Origin: Anaerolineaceae bacterium
Lineage (GTDB): Bacteria; Chloroflexota; Anaerolineae; Aggregatilineales; Phototrophicaceae
Reading direction: 5' to 3'
Assembly: GCA_020634115.1 (NCBI GenBank)
Contig: JACKCH010000020.1
Span: 1-64,000, forward strand
DNA: 64,000 nt
Within the stretch, counting starts at the first letter, position 1. Each line of letters opens with the position of its first letter. Below, piece by piece: positions 25,264 through 33,567 of the stretch. The notes under the pieces were generated by a model that did no database searches, was not told the origin of the DNA, and saw only the letters and a list, made by a program, of their open reading frames with translations. The position numbers were made by a program, and so were the translations under genes.

Positions 25264-26658
25264 GTGATTACTGGTCCTACTTTTGAAGAGATGCTGCACC
25301 CGGAAAAAATTGATCCAGAAGTCCGGCAACAGGCATTTGCGGCCAAAACCGCCGACCCGCTAGACCCGATCAATTTGTATAACGTCACATGGCGAGATGC
25401 CGATAGCCAGATTTATTATGTCATCCTTCCGCGTGAAGTGACTGGCGTGGCGGCGAATATTGTGGTTCTGTACGGTAAGGAATTCCCCACCGGCAGCCAC
25501 AAAGTCGGCGCGGCCTACTCCGTTCTGCTGGAAAAACAATTGTTCGGTGAAGTTGATCCGAATCAGAATACGCTGGTGTGGCCGTCTACCGGGAACTATG
25601 GCATTGGTGGAGCGTGGATTGGCTGCCGCATGGGGTATAACTGCCTGGTGGTGCTGCCGGTAGGTATGAGTAAAGAACGGTTTGACCGGATTCATTCTTA
25701 TGGCGCGGAAGTGATCGCCACCGTTGGCTCGGAAAGTAACGTGAAAGAGATTTACGACGAGACACACCGGCTGCGGGCCAGCGATAGCAACGTGCGTATT
25801 CTCAATCAGTTTGAGGTGATGGGCAACTATCGCTTCCACTACCATGTGACCGGCAACACGATTGTCGAATTGGCAGCGGAACTGGCCGAAAAAGGCATCG
25901 GCAATGGGGAGATAGCGGCGTTTGTCTCCGCGATGGGCAGCGGCGGGACGATTGCGGCTGGTGATCGGTTGAAGCAGGTCTGGCCGGATCATAAAATTGT
26001 GGGGTTAGAGCCGATTCAGTGTCGCACCCTCTACAGCAATGGTTACGGCGCGCATGATATTGAAGGCATTGGCGATAAACACGTCACCTGGATTCATAAC
26101 GTCATGAATATGGACGCGCTCATGTGCATTGACGACCAGGACAGCAAAAAGGGACTGCAAGTCTTCGCGGATGAGGTCGGGCAGCGGGTGCTGGTCGAAC
26201 GTTACGGCGTGGATGCGGCGTTGGTCGAACAGATGAGTACGCTGTTCGGCATCAGTAGTATTTGCAATATCATCGGTGCGATCAAGACCGCCCGGTATTA
26301 TAATCTGGGCGCGGATGAAACGATTGTCACCATCGCCACTGATTCGCTGGATCGTTATTATTCGGTGATGGATAAGATGCCCGGCCAACACGGCGAGATG
26401 GATGAAGCCGTCGCGGTAGGGAGGATCGAAAGTATCTTCCGGGGAGCGCGTACCGACTGGGTGATGCGCGGCACGCCGGAAGCCCGCGAACGCTGGCACA
26501 ACCTGAAATATTACACCTGGGTTGAGCAGCAGGGCAAAACGGTTGAAGAACTGGATGCCCAACGTGACCAGGCGTGGTGGGAAGCGCACCAGCAGATGGT
26601 CGCGGAAATTGATGCTCGTCTGGAAGCGGTTCGGGCTAAAGAAGGTGGCGGCGTGTAA
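25264..26658 (+). CDS. PLP-dependent lyase/synthase, cysteine-synthase-like (candidate YgeX substitute)
   Basis: A 464-residue fold-type II PLP enzyme: lysine in PTGSHKVGAAY, substrate-binding STGNYGIGG, and the phosphate-binding GSGGTIAAG. It is longer than cysteine synthase (about 310) and carries a C-terminal extension. I chose GTG 25264 because GGGAGAAG lies 6 nt upstream; earlier in-frame ATG/TTG codons would overlap the small gene before it. Known: E. coli-type clusters use YgeX, a 2,3-diaminopropionate ammonia-lyase of the same fold. Inferred: this gene fills that place here. Confidence 0.75.
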   Translation: MITGPTFEEMLHPEKIDPEVRQQAFAAKTADPLDPINLYNVTWRDADSQIYYVILPREVTGVAANIVVLYGKEFPTGSHKVGAAYSVLLEKQLFGEVDPNQNTLVWPSTGNYGIGGAWIGCRMGYNCLVVLPVGMSKERFDRIHSYGAEVIATVGSESNVKEIYDETHRLRASDSNVRILNQFEVMGNYRFHYHVTGNTIVELAAELAEKGIGNGEIAAFVSAMGSGGTIAAGDRLKQVWPDHKIVGLEPIQCRTLYSNGYGAHDIEGIGDKHVTWIHNVMNMDALMCIDDQDSKKGLQVFADEVGQRVLVERYGVDAALVEQMSTLFGISSICNIIGAIKTARYYNLGADETIVTIATDSLDRYYSVMDKMPGQHGEMDEAVAVGRIESIFRGARTDWVMRGTPEARERWHNLKYYTWVEQQGKTVEELDAQRDQAWWEAHQQMVAEIDARLEAVRAKEGGGV

Positions 26659-26661
26659 CTG

Positions 26662-27336
26662 ATGTTCCCTGAAGACCGCGTACTTGTCGGAGTCATTAAC
26701 CGCAAACGCGACCTGGCTTATGCCCGGGATGCGCATTGGTATCGTATCCCCCAGGCGCGTATGAGCGGGGGAGTCCATACCGAGTACGTGGCCTTCTTTC
26801 TGAGCAGGGCTTTTAAGGACAAAAACGGGGGTATTCATTATTACGCCCGTCGGGCTGGGGTGGAACTGGTTTACCGGCGGGATTTGCTGCCGGAGGAGAC
26901 TGACCACCCCCGTGCCCAGGATACCTACTACAAAGTTCAGTTGGGGGCGCTGGTGGAAAAAACGCCCCCGATTCTGAATCCCTCGCGGCGCTCGGTTTCC
27001 TTCATCTACACCACCTGGGATCGGTTTGTCCATGCCCGGCAGATTGGCGATCTGTACAGCCAGGCGGACTACTTTGTGGATCGTATCTACCACGCCCTGC
27101 GCAACCGAGGTATTCAATCGTACCGTACCTGGGATGCCCAATATCCGAACGTAGCCCCGGAAATCCGGGTGTTATGTGAACATGGCCCGGTAGTGGCATC
27201 TACCGAGTCGGGGGATGACCGCGTTTATCTGGATCAAGACCAGCACGAAGATAAGCTGCTGGCGCTGATTCTGGCGCGTATTGCCGAATCGGGCGGCCCG
27301 GTATATCTGAATGTGCCATTGGAAGGATGGTATTGA
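26662..27336 (+). CDS. conserved protein of unknown function
   Basis: 224 residues starting 3 nt after the previous stop. The N-terminal half (DRVLVGVINRKRDLAYARD, HWYRIPQARM, AFFLSRAF, RRDLLPEETDHPRA) has the look of a family found in several phyla, perhaps a PUA/EVE-like barrel, but I cannot name it. The second half ends in a charged, nuclease-like or regulatory stretch without a recognisable active site. It is in the middle of the purine/F420 unit, immediately before ssnA, so a linked role is possible. No membrane segment. Confidence 0.7.
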   Translation: MFPEDRVLVGVINRKRDLAYARDAHWYRIPQARMSGGVHTEYVAFFLSRAFKDKNGGIHYYARRAGVELVYRRDLLPEETDHPRAQDTYYKVQLGALVEKTPPILNPSRRSVSFIYTTWDRFVHARQIGDLYSQADYFVDRIYHALRNRGIQSYRTWDAQYPNVAPEIRVLCEHGPVVASTESGDDRVYLDQDQHEDKLLALILARIAESGGPVYLNVPLEGWY

Positions 27337-27339
27337 ACC

Positions 27340-28683
27340 ATGCTGATTACGAACGCGACGCTCGTGACCTGGGGGGAGAAGAATCGGGTTTTAAGCGACC
27401 ATGCGCTCTATATTGAGGACGGCGTGATTCGCGCGATGGGGACAACCCACGATTTGCTGGAACGGTATCCCCAGGCGGGGCGCCTGGACGCACGCGGACA
27501 ATTGGTGATGCCGGGGAATATCTGCTCCCACACGCATTTTTACGGGGCGTATGCACGCGGGATGGCGATTCCCGGCCCGGCTCCGGCGGACTTTCCGCAA
27601 ATTCTGCACCGGCTGTGGTGGCCGCTGGACAAGGCGTTGGACAAAGACGCCGTGCGCTTGAGCGCCCTGGTTTCACTGGTGGATGCGGTGAAACACGGCA
27701 CGACCAGCCTGATTGACCATCACGCCAGCCCGAATTTTATTGAAGGCAGCCTGGATGTCATCGCGGGAGCAGTTGACCAAGCCGGGCTGCGGGCCGTGCT
27801 GTGCTACGAAGTGACTGACCGGGATGGCGCGGAGAAGATGTACGCCGGAATCGCGGAAAATGTGCGTTTCATGCGGCAGAATTCATCGCCCATGATTGCC
27901 GGGACGTTTGGGCTGCACGCCAGTCTGACCCTGAATGACGACACGCTGCGGGCGTGTGCCGATGCGCTGCCAGAAGGTGGCGGTTTTCATGTGCATGTCG
28001 CGGAACATGAGGCCGATGAGGATGACAGCCTGCGGCGCGGTGGTAAACGGGTGGTTCACCGCTTGCACGAATACGGTATGTGGGGGAATAAAACGATTGC
28101 CGCGCACTGCGTCCACATTGATGACTCGGAACGCCGGGTGCTGCGGGAAACCGGGACGTGGGTTTCGCACCAGCCACGCTCCAATATGAATAACGCGGTG
28201 GGGGCGATGGCGCTGGAAACCATGCTGGGCGAGGGTATCAATGTCTGCCTGGGCAACGATGGCTTCGGCAATAATATGTGGGCGGAATGGAAGGCGGCGT
28301 ACTTGTTGCACAAGGTCGCGCACCGTGACCCGCGTCAGGCGAACGGCGCGGATATTGCCCGCATAGCGACGGCCCATAATGCCGAGCTGGTGGAGAGTTT
28401 CTTCCCCGGTCAAACGGTGGGCGAACTGCGCGTAGGTGCAGCGGCGGACATTATTTTTGTGGAGTATCACCCGTTTACCCCATTGACGGAAGGGAATGTT
28501 CCCTGGCATATTCTGTTTGGTTTCGAGTCATCTATGGTGACTACGACGATAGCCGGTGGTAAGCTGCTCATGCGTGACCGCCACCTACTGACGCTGGACG
28601 AGGCGGAAATTGCTCGTGAGGCGCTGGCTTTAGCGCCCCAGGTCTGGGAACGCTATACCGCGAACGCCACGAAACTGCTGTAA
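27340..28683 (+). CDS. ssnA: SsnA-type aminohydrolase
   Basis: Amidohydrolase-superfamily enzyme of 447 residues. It follows the SsnA pattern closely: MPGNICSHTHFYGAYARG, LWWPLDKALD, DHHASPNFIEGSLD, HVHVAEHEAD, AAHCVHID, RSNMNNAVG and GNDGFGNNMW. Metal ligands come from SHTH, HVHVAE, AHC and the late Asp. SsnA proteins accompany YgeW, YgeY and selenium-dependent xanthine dehydrogenase and are thought to deaminate a purine or a breakdown product. It lies 3 nt after the preceding gene and 28 nt before npdG, tying the purine genes to the F420 genes in one transcript. Confidence 0.9.
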   Translation: MLITNATLVTWGEKNRVLSDHALYIEDGVIRAMGTTHDLLERYPQAGRLDARGQLVMPGNICSHTHFYGAYARGMAIPGPAPADFPQILHRLWWPLDKALDKDAVRLSALVSLVDAVKHGTTSLIDHHASPNFIEGSLDVIAGAVDQAGLRAVLCYEVTDRDGAEKMYAGIAENVRFMRQNSSPMIAGTFGLHASLTLNDDTLRACADALPEGGGFHVHVAEHEADEDDSLRRGGKRVVHRLHEYGMWGNKTIAAHCVHIDDSERRVLRETGTWVSHQPRSNMNNAVGAMALETMLGEGINVCLGNDGFGNNMWAEWKAAYLLHKVAHRDPRQANGADIARIATAHNAELVESFFPGQTVGELRVGAAADIIFVEYHPFTPLTEGNVPWHILFGFESSMVTTTIAGGKLLMRDRHLLTLDEAEIAREALALAPQVWERYTANATKLL

Positions 28684-28711
28684 TCACTGTTGTAAAAAGG
28701 ATCAATTCACA

Positions 28712-29383
28712 ATGATGGATGATAAAGAAATACTGACTATCGCGGTACTGGGCGGAACGGGTAAGGAAGGCTCCGGCCTGGCGATGCGCTGGGCGCTCAA
28801 CGGCTATAACGTGATTATCGGTTCACGCGATGCCGAACGTGCGGCCAGCCGCGCCGCCGAGATGAATGAGATGTTAGGTGGGGATTACCTGGTCGGGATG
28901 GAAAACGCGGCTGCGGCTGCTCAGGCTGACCTGGTGGTGTTGAGCGTGCCATATTCCGCACACCAGCCCACGTTGGACGGGGTGAAAGAGCAACTGGCCG
29001 GGAAAGTGGTTGTGGATTTGACCGTCCCGCTGCAACCGCCGAAGGTGCGTACTGTGCATGTGCCGGAAGGGAAGTCAGCGGCGTTGGAAGCGCAGGCGTT
29101 CCTGGGCGATGCGGTGCGGGTAGTAGCCGCGTTCCAGAACGTGAGTGCCGAACATCTGAGTGATCCGAGGCATGTGGTGGATTGCGATGTCCTGGTTTGC
29201 GGCAATGATGCGGCGGCGAAAGCAGACGTGATGAAACTGGTCGAAGCGGTTGGGATGCGCGGGGTGGATGCCGGGTCACTGGCGAACGCCGTCGCGGTTG
29301 AGGCTTTGACCCCGGTGCTACTGTATATCAATAAGGCGTATAGTGTTAAAGGGGCCGGTATCCGTATTACCGGTATCGGATAG
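28712..29383 (+). CDS. npdG: F420H2:NADP oxidoreductase (NpdG/Fno type)
   Basis: Moves hydride between coenzyme F420 and NADP. The 223-residue protein begins with the NADP-binding VLGGTGKEGSG, IIGSRDAERA follows (Arg for the 2'-phosphate), then SVPYSAH and VDLTVPLQPP, with the C-terminal GAGIRITGIG typical of the family. An AAGG precedes the ATG. It heads the F420 subset and is only one base from cofE. Confidence 0.93.
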   Translation: MMDDKEILTIAVLGGTGKEGSGLAMRWALNGYNVIIGSRDAERAASRAAEMNEMLGGDYLVGMENAAAAAQADLVVLSVPYSAHQPTLDGVKEQLAGKVVVDLTVPLQPPKVRTVHVPEGKSAALEAQAFLGDAVRVVAAFQNVSAEHLSDPRHVVDCDVLVCGNDAAAKADVMKLVEAVGMRGVDAGSLANAVAVEALTPVLLYINKAYSVKGAGIRITGIG

Positions 29384-29384
29384 C

Positions 29385-30155
29385 TTGGCTGCACAACCTG
29401 ATTCTCTGCAAATCACGGCTTTACCCGGTTTGCCACTGATTCAGCCCGGTGATGACCTGGTTCCGATCATTCTGGAGGGGGTGTCGCGGGCAGGATTGGC
29501 GTTGCAAGACGGTGACGCTTTGGTGATAACATCCAAAATTGTGTCCAAATCGGAAGGCCGTATAGTAGACTTGAATACGGTTGAGGTAAGTGCCGCTGCT
29601 CAGGCGTTGGCGGTAGAGACGCGCAAAGACCCGCGCATCGTGGAACTGGTGCTGCGGGAAAGTGCGATGGTTTCCCGCCAAGCGCCCGGTGTGCTGGTGA
29701 CGCAGCACCGCCTGGGGTTTGTGAGCGCCAACGCAGGAATCGACCAGTCGAATCTGAAAGGAAATGATGAGTGGGCGCTGCTGCTGCCGATTGACCCGGA
29801 CGCCACTGCTCGCCAGATTCAGGCTGCTGTGAAGGACAAGACCGGCACGGCTGTCGGAATCGTCATCAGCGATTCGCATGGCAGGCCGTTCCGCATGGGG
29901 AACGTCGGCGTGGCGATTGGTGTCGCTGGCATACCGGCGCTGCTTGATCTGCGCGGGCGGGATGACCTGTTTGGTCGTCCGCTGCATATCAGTATGCAGG
30001 GTTATGCCGACCTCGTGGCCTCGGCAGCGCATCTGTTGAGCGGCGAAGCGAACGAGGGTCGCCCGGTGGTACATCTGCGCGGCCTGAATTTCCCCCTGGT
30101 GGATGGCAGGGCGAGCGATTTGGTACGGCCAGTAGAACAGGACTTGTACCGGTGA
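29385..30155 (+). CDS. cofE: CofE, coenzyme F420-0:L-glutamate ligase
   Basis: Adds glutamate to the lactyl side chain of F420-0 using GTP. About 256 residues. Family motifs: TSKIVSKSEGR, the acidic metal/GTP segment NAGIDQSN, and ISDSHGRPFR. The start is uncertain: TTG 29385 directly follows the npdG stop, while GTG 29343 would overlap npdG; neither has a strong ribosome binding site. It ends in a GTGA overlap with the nitroreductase gene. In Actinobacteria both form one protein, FbiB; here they are two. Confidence 0.92.
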   Translation: MAAQPDSLQITALPGLPLIQPGDDLVPIILEGVSRAGLALQDGDALVITSKIVSKSEGRIVDLNTVEVSAAAQALAVETRKDPRIVELVLRESAMVSRQAPGVLVTQHRLGFVSANAGIDQSNLKGNDEWALLLPIDPDATARQIQAAVKDKTGTAVGIVISDSHGRPFRMGNVGVAIGVAGIPALLDLRGRDDLFGRPLHISMQGYADLVASAAHLLSGEANEGRPVVHLRGLNFPLVDGRASDLVRPVEQDLYR

Positions 30156-30778
30156 GCAGTGCAGAAAACGCCCTGGAGACCAGTCCGGTGTGCGCGGCGA
30201 TTCGGGAGCGGCGCTCGGTGCGGCGCTATCGCCCTGACCCGGTGCCGCGCGCAGTGCTGGAAACCGTTCTGACGGCGGCGGTCTGGTCGCCTTCCGCGCA
30301 CAACCGCCAGCCCTGGCGTTTCGCGGTGGTCGAGTCGGCGGAACAGAAAACGCGGCTGGCGCAGGCGATGGGCGAACGACTACGGCATGACCTGGAAGCG
30401 GATGGCGTGCCGGAAGCGGTGATTGCTGCCGATACTGCCCGTTCGTATGCGCGGATAACTGCCGCGCCAGTGGTGATTGTCATCTGCCTGACGATGGCCG
30501 ATATGGACAGTTACCCGGATGAGCGCCGCAGTCGCAACGAGTTTCTGATGGCGGTGCAAAGCGTGGCGATGGCCGGGGAGAATCTGCTGTTGGCGGCGTA
30601 CGATGCAGGTCTGGGGGCGTGCTGGTTGTGTGCGCCCTTGTTTTGCCCGGATGTGGTGCGCGAAACGCTGTCACTCCCGGCGGACTGGCAGGCGCAAGGC
30701 TTAATTACCCTGGGGTATCCGGCGGAGTCACGGGTTAAAGACCGCCGCCCCTTAGAATCGAGTGTATTGTGGCGTTGA
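30152..30778 (+). CDS. nitroreductase, counterpart of the FbiB C-terminal domain
   Basis: FMN-dependent nitroreductase-fold protein of 208 residues: RRSVRRYRPDPVP near the N-terminus, WSPSAHNRQPWRF for FMN, QSVAMAGENLLLAA and the C-terminal ITLGYPAES. The FbiB C-terminal domain of mycobacteria reduces dehydro-F420-0. Here the separate gene overlaps cofE by 4 nt and cofD by 10 nt, which supports the same role. Substrate is inferred from context. Confidence 0.85.
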   Translation: MSSAENALETSPVCAAIRERRSVRRYRPDPVPRAVLETVLTAAVWSPSAHNRQPWRFAVVESAEQKTRLAQAMGERLRHDLEADGVPEAVIAADTARSYARITAAPVVIVICLTMADMDSYPDERRSRNEFLMAVQSVAMAGENLLLAAYDAGLGACWLCAPLFCPDVVRETLSLPADWQAQGLITLGYPAESRVKDRRPLESSVLWR

Positions 30779-31701
30779 ACGTTGTTGTTTTCGTCGGTGG
30801 GGTCGGGGGTGCGAAGTTGGCCTATGGCTTAGCGCACATTCTGCCGCCGGAAAATCTGACCATTATTGTGAACACCGGGGATGACTTCTGGCATTATGGT
30901 CTGCGAGTTTGTCCCGATTTAGATACGATCATGTATACTCTTTCCGGTCTGGTAAATAAGACTAATGGCTGGGGAATTGACGGGGATACGCGGGCGGTAC
31001 TGGATGCCATGCAACGCTATGGCGAAGCACCCTGGTTTCAGTTGGGCGACCAGGACATCGCTACCCATCTGCTGCGTACCCAGGCATTGGCGGACGGTGA
31101 AACTCTCACACAAATTACGACAAAACTGAATACGGCATTGGGCGTCCAGCACCGGGTTCTGCCGATGACTGACGCGCCAGTAGCGACGATGGTGGATACG
31201 GTAGATCAGGGCGAACTGGCATTCCAGACCTATTTTGTGCGGCATCGCTGGCAGCCTGTGGTAAAATCGCTGCGTTTTGAAGGGGTTGAAGCGGCGGCGG
31301 TGACGCCGGAAGTGCGGGCGGCGCTTCAATCGGCTGATGTAATCCTGATTGGCCCTTCGAATCCCTGGTTGTCTATCGCGCCGATTCTAGCTGTGCCGGG
31401 GATGCGTGAACTCATCCTCGCGTATGATGTGCCGCGCGTAGCAGTATCCCCAATTATTGGGGGAAAGGCGGTTAAGGGTCCTGCGGCAAAATTGATGGTA
31501 GAGTTGGGGTACGAACAGACTGCCCAGGCTGTTGCCGATTATTATGGCGAAGTCATCAACGGTTTTGTGGTGGATACCGTTGACGCGGGGTTGTCCCTGG
31601 GTGTGCAACATACGGCCAATTTTGAAATTATTATGAATTCCGAATCTGACCGAATTTCGGTTGCAAAAAACGTGTTACAGTGGATTCAGGCTTGGGTTTG
31701 A
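30769..31701 (+). CDS. cofD: CofD, 2-phospho-L-lactate transferase (FbiA type)
   Basis: Transfers the phospholactyl (or phosphoenolpyruvyl) group to FO to make F420-0 or dehydro-F420-0. 310 residues; motifs include VGGVGGAKLAYG, NTGDDFWHYGLRVCPDLDTIMYTL (split here by its conserved Asp pair), GIDGDT, IGPSNPWLSI and SPIIGGKAVKGPAAK. It starts at GTG 30769, inside the nitroreductase gene. The adjacent reductase suggests the dehydro route used by Actinobacteria, but the substrate cannot be read from CofD itself. Confidence 0.95.
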   Translation: MALNVVVFVGGVGGAKLAYGLAHILPPENLTIIVNTGDDFWHYGLRVCPDLDTIMYTLSGLVNKTNGWGIDGDTRAVLDAMQRYGEAPWFQLGDQDIATHLLRTQALADGETLTQITTKLNTALGVQHRVLPMTDAPVATMVDTVDQGELAFQTYFVRHRWQPVVKSLRFEGVEAAAVTPEVRAALQSADVILIGPSNPWLSIAPILAVPGMRELILAYDVPRVAVSPIIGGKAVKGPAAKLMVELGYEQTAQAVADYYGEVINGFVVDTVDAGLSLGVQHTANFEIIMNSESDRISVAKNVLQWIQAWV

Positions 31702-31759
31702 ATTGACTGGTGGTGGGGAAATCAATGTTACCTTTAATGACGATGTAGCCATACAACGA

Positions 31760-31796
31760 AAGGAGGTTGAGGCTGAAGCCCGCTCCTAACGGGCTT
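31760..31796 (+). promoter_or_regulatory. strong Shine-Dalgarno followed by a hairpin upstream of cofC
   Basis: AAGGAGG at 31760-31766 has no start codon at proper spacing. A hairpin AAGCCCG / CGGGCTT (31776-31796) follows, and the cofC ATG is at 31810. The hairpin could bring the Shine-Dalgarno closer or hide the start; this is inference. Confidence 0.35.
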
Positions 31797-31809
31797 GAGC
31801 CGAACACTT

Positions 31810-32424
31810 ATGAGTATCTGGGCGATTATTCCAGTCAAACCTCTCAACCGGGCTAAAAGCCGATTGGCACAGGTGCTTTCGCCACAAGACCGTGAACAAC
31901 TCGCCGAACTGATGCTGCGTCATGTGCTGGGCGTCGTTCGGAATATCCCGCAGATTCAGGGAACACTGGTCATCAGCCGCGATGGGCGGGCCTTAGCCAT
32001 TGCGCGTGAGTTTGGCGCTCGTACTGTGCAGGAAAGCGGCGCGCCTGAGCTGAATAATGCGCTCATGCGGGCGACCCAGGTGGCGACGCGCTGGAATACT
32101 GAAGCCGTTCTGATTTTGCCTGCTGATCTGCCGTTGATTAATGAGGACGACCTGAACGCTATTCTTGACCTGGGACACTATAACCAGACGGTAGTGATTG
32201 CCACTGACCAGAGTGAAGACGGCACGAATGCCCTGTTTATCCGTCCCCCAGGGGTGATTGATTACGCTTATGGCCCAGGGAGCTTCCAGCGGCATATTGA
32301 ACTGGCACAGGAAGCCGGAGCGGATGTGAAAGTGTACCAATCGCCTCGGATGCTGCTGGATATTGACCTGCCCGCCGACCTGGAAATCTACCGGGAACTC
32401 GCAAAAGCCAGCGAAATCGTGTAA
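31810..32424 (+). CDS. cofC: CofC, 2-phospho-L-lactate guanylyltransferase
   Basis: Activates 2-phospholactate or phosphoenolpyruvate with GTP for CofD. 204 residues with the nucleotidyltransferase signature IPVKPLNRAKSRLA, LPADLPLI with metal-binding Asp, ATDQSEDGTNAL, and the C-terminal DIDLPADL. ATG 31810 is chosen; TTG 31795 is in frame. It follows cofD by 108 nt and is closed by a terminator at 32451. Confidence 0.93.
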   Translation: MSIWAIIPVKPLNRAKSRLAQVLSPQDREQLAELMLRHVLGVVRNIPQIQGTLVISRDGRALAIAREFGARTVQESGAPELNNALMRATQVATRWNTEAVLILPADLPLINEDDLNAILDLGHYNQTVVIATDQSEDGTNALFIRPPGVIDYAYGPGSFQRHIELAQEAGADVKVYQSPRMLLDIDLPADLEIYRELAKASEIV

Positions 32425-32450
32425 TATCTGACCAATCCGGCCTAATTTGA

Positions 32451-32480
32451 TAAGGGGCTTGTGCCTCTTATTATTTTTAT
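32451..32480 (+). terminator. rho-independent terminator after cofC
   Basis: Stem TAAGGGGC / GCCTCTTA with a TTGT loop and one G-T pair, followed by TTATTTTTAT. Confidence 0.85.
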
Positions 32481-32527
32481 AGGCGGTGGAAGACATTTTA
32501 TAAACGAATAATCTGAGGAATATTATC

Positions 32528-33535
32528 GTGGCTGATCGTGTTGCTCTTTATTTACAGGATGCGCATTCCCTTCAGGATGCGATTAAATATGTACAATATG
32601 CTGAATCGCGGGGTTTTGAGGCGGTGTGGCAGGCAGAAAGCCGCCTGGTGCGGGACGCCATTGTGCCGATGGCCGCTTTTGCCGCCACGACCAACCGTAT
32701 CAAAATCGGCTCTGGTGTGATTAATAACTGGACACGCAACGCCGGGGTGATCGCCGCGACGTATCTGACGCTGGATGACCTTGCGCCGGATCGTATCATT
32801 TGCGGGATTGGCGCGTGGTGGGATCCGCTGGCCCAAAAGGTAGGTATTAACCGGCAGAAACCGCTGCTGGCGATGCGCGAAGTGGTGACAGTGGTGCGGG
32901 CGCTGCTGCACCGGGAACGGGTGACGTTTCATGGTGAGTTCGTCAACCTGGATGATGTGGAACTCGACGTGGTGCATGGTCGCAAAGACCCGCGCAATGT
33001 GCCGATCTACATTGGCGCGACTGGCCCGAAAATGATGGCATTGACTGGCGAAATCGCGGACGGCGCGGTGTTGAATTATCTCGTATCGCCTAAGTACAAT
33101 GAGGGCGCATTGGCGCAGTTGGAAGCTGGGGCAAAACAAGTTGGGCGTACCCTGGATTCGATTGACCGCCCGCAGTTGGTGGTCTGTTCGGTGGATAATG
33201 ACCGCAAAAAGGCGCTGGATGCCGCGCGTAAGCTGGTGACGCAGTACCTGGGCCAGCAGCCGCATATCATGAAGGCCAGCGGTGTGAGCCAGGAACTGCT
33301 GGATGAAATCGGTCAGGTGTTGACCTGGCCGGCGACGGAAGAACAGATTCTGGAAGCGATGCGCCTGGTGCCGGACGATGTGGTGCAGATGATTACCGCT
33401 TCCGGCACGCCGGATGAAGTGAAAGCCAAAGTGCGCGAATACGTGACGTATGGCGCGACCTGCCCGATTCTGTATCCGCTGGGGCCGGATGTGCGCCTGA
33501 TGATTGACACCTTCGCGGACGGCTACTCGAATTAA
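32528..33535 (+). CDS. LLM-class oxidoreductase, probably F420-dependent
   Basis: A 335-residue TIM-barrel of the luciferase-like superfamily, closest in pattern to F420-dependent methylene-H4MPT reductase-like enzymes: YAESRGFEAVWQAE, TNRIKIGSGV, GIGAWWDPLA, MREVVTVVRALL and YIGATGPKM with ALTGEIADG. It begins at GTG 32528 with GAGGAA 9 nt upstream. The neighbouring F420 genes support F420 rather than FMN as cofactor. The substrate is unknown; a purine-derived intermediate is a testable idea. Confidence 0.85.
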   Translation: MADRVALYLQDAHSLQDAIKYVQYAESRGFEAVWQAESRLVRDAIVPMAAFAATTNRIKIGSGVINNWTRNAGVIAATYLTLDDLAPDRIICGIGAWWDPLAQKVGINRQKPLLAMREVVTVVRALLHRERVTFHGEFVNLDDVELDVVHGRKDPRNVPIYIGATGPKMMALTGEIADGAVLNYLVSPKYNEGALAQLEAGAKQVGRTLDSIDRPQLVVCSVDNDRKKALDAARKLVTQYLGQQPHIMKASGVSQELLDEIGQVLTWPATEEQILEAMRLVPDDVVQMITASGTPDEVKAKVREYVTYGATCPILYPLGPDVRLMIDTFADGYSN

Positions 33536-33567
33536 TCCGCCAGGAAGATAGTAAAGACGAAACAACC

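Noticed and set aside
32552..33565. 337-codon minus-strand frame opposite the LLM gene
   Set aside because: The plus frame has a good start, ribosome binding site and family motifs; the opposite frame has none of these.
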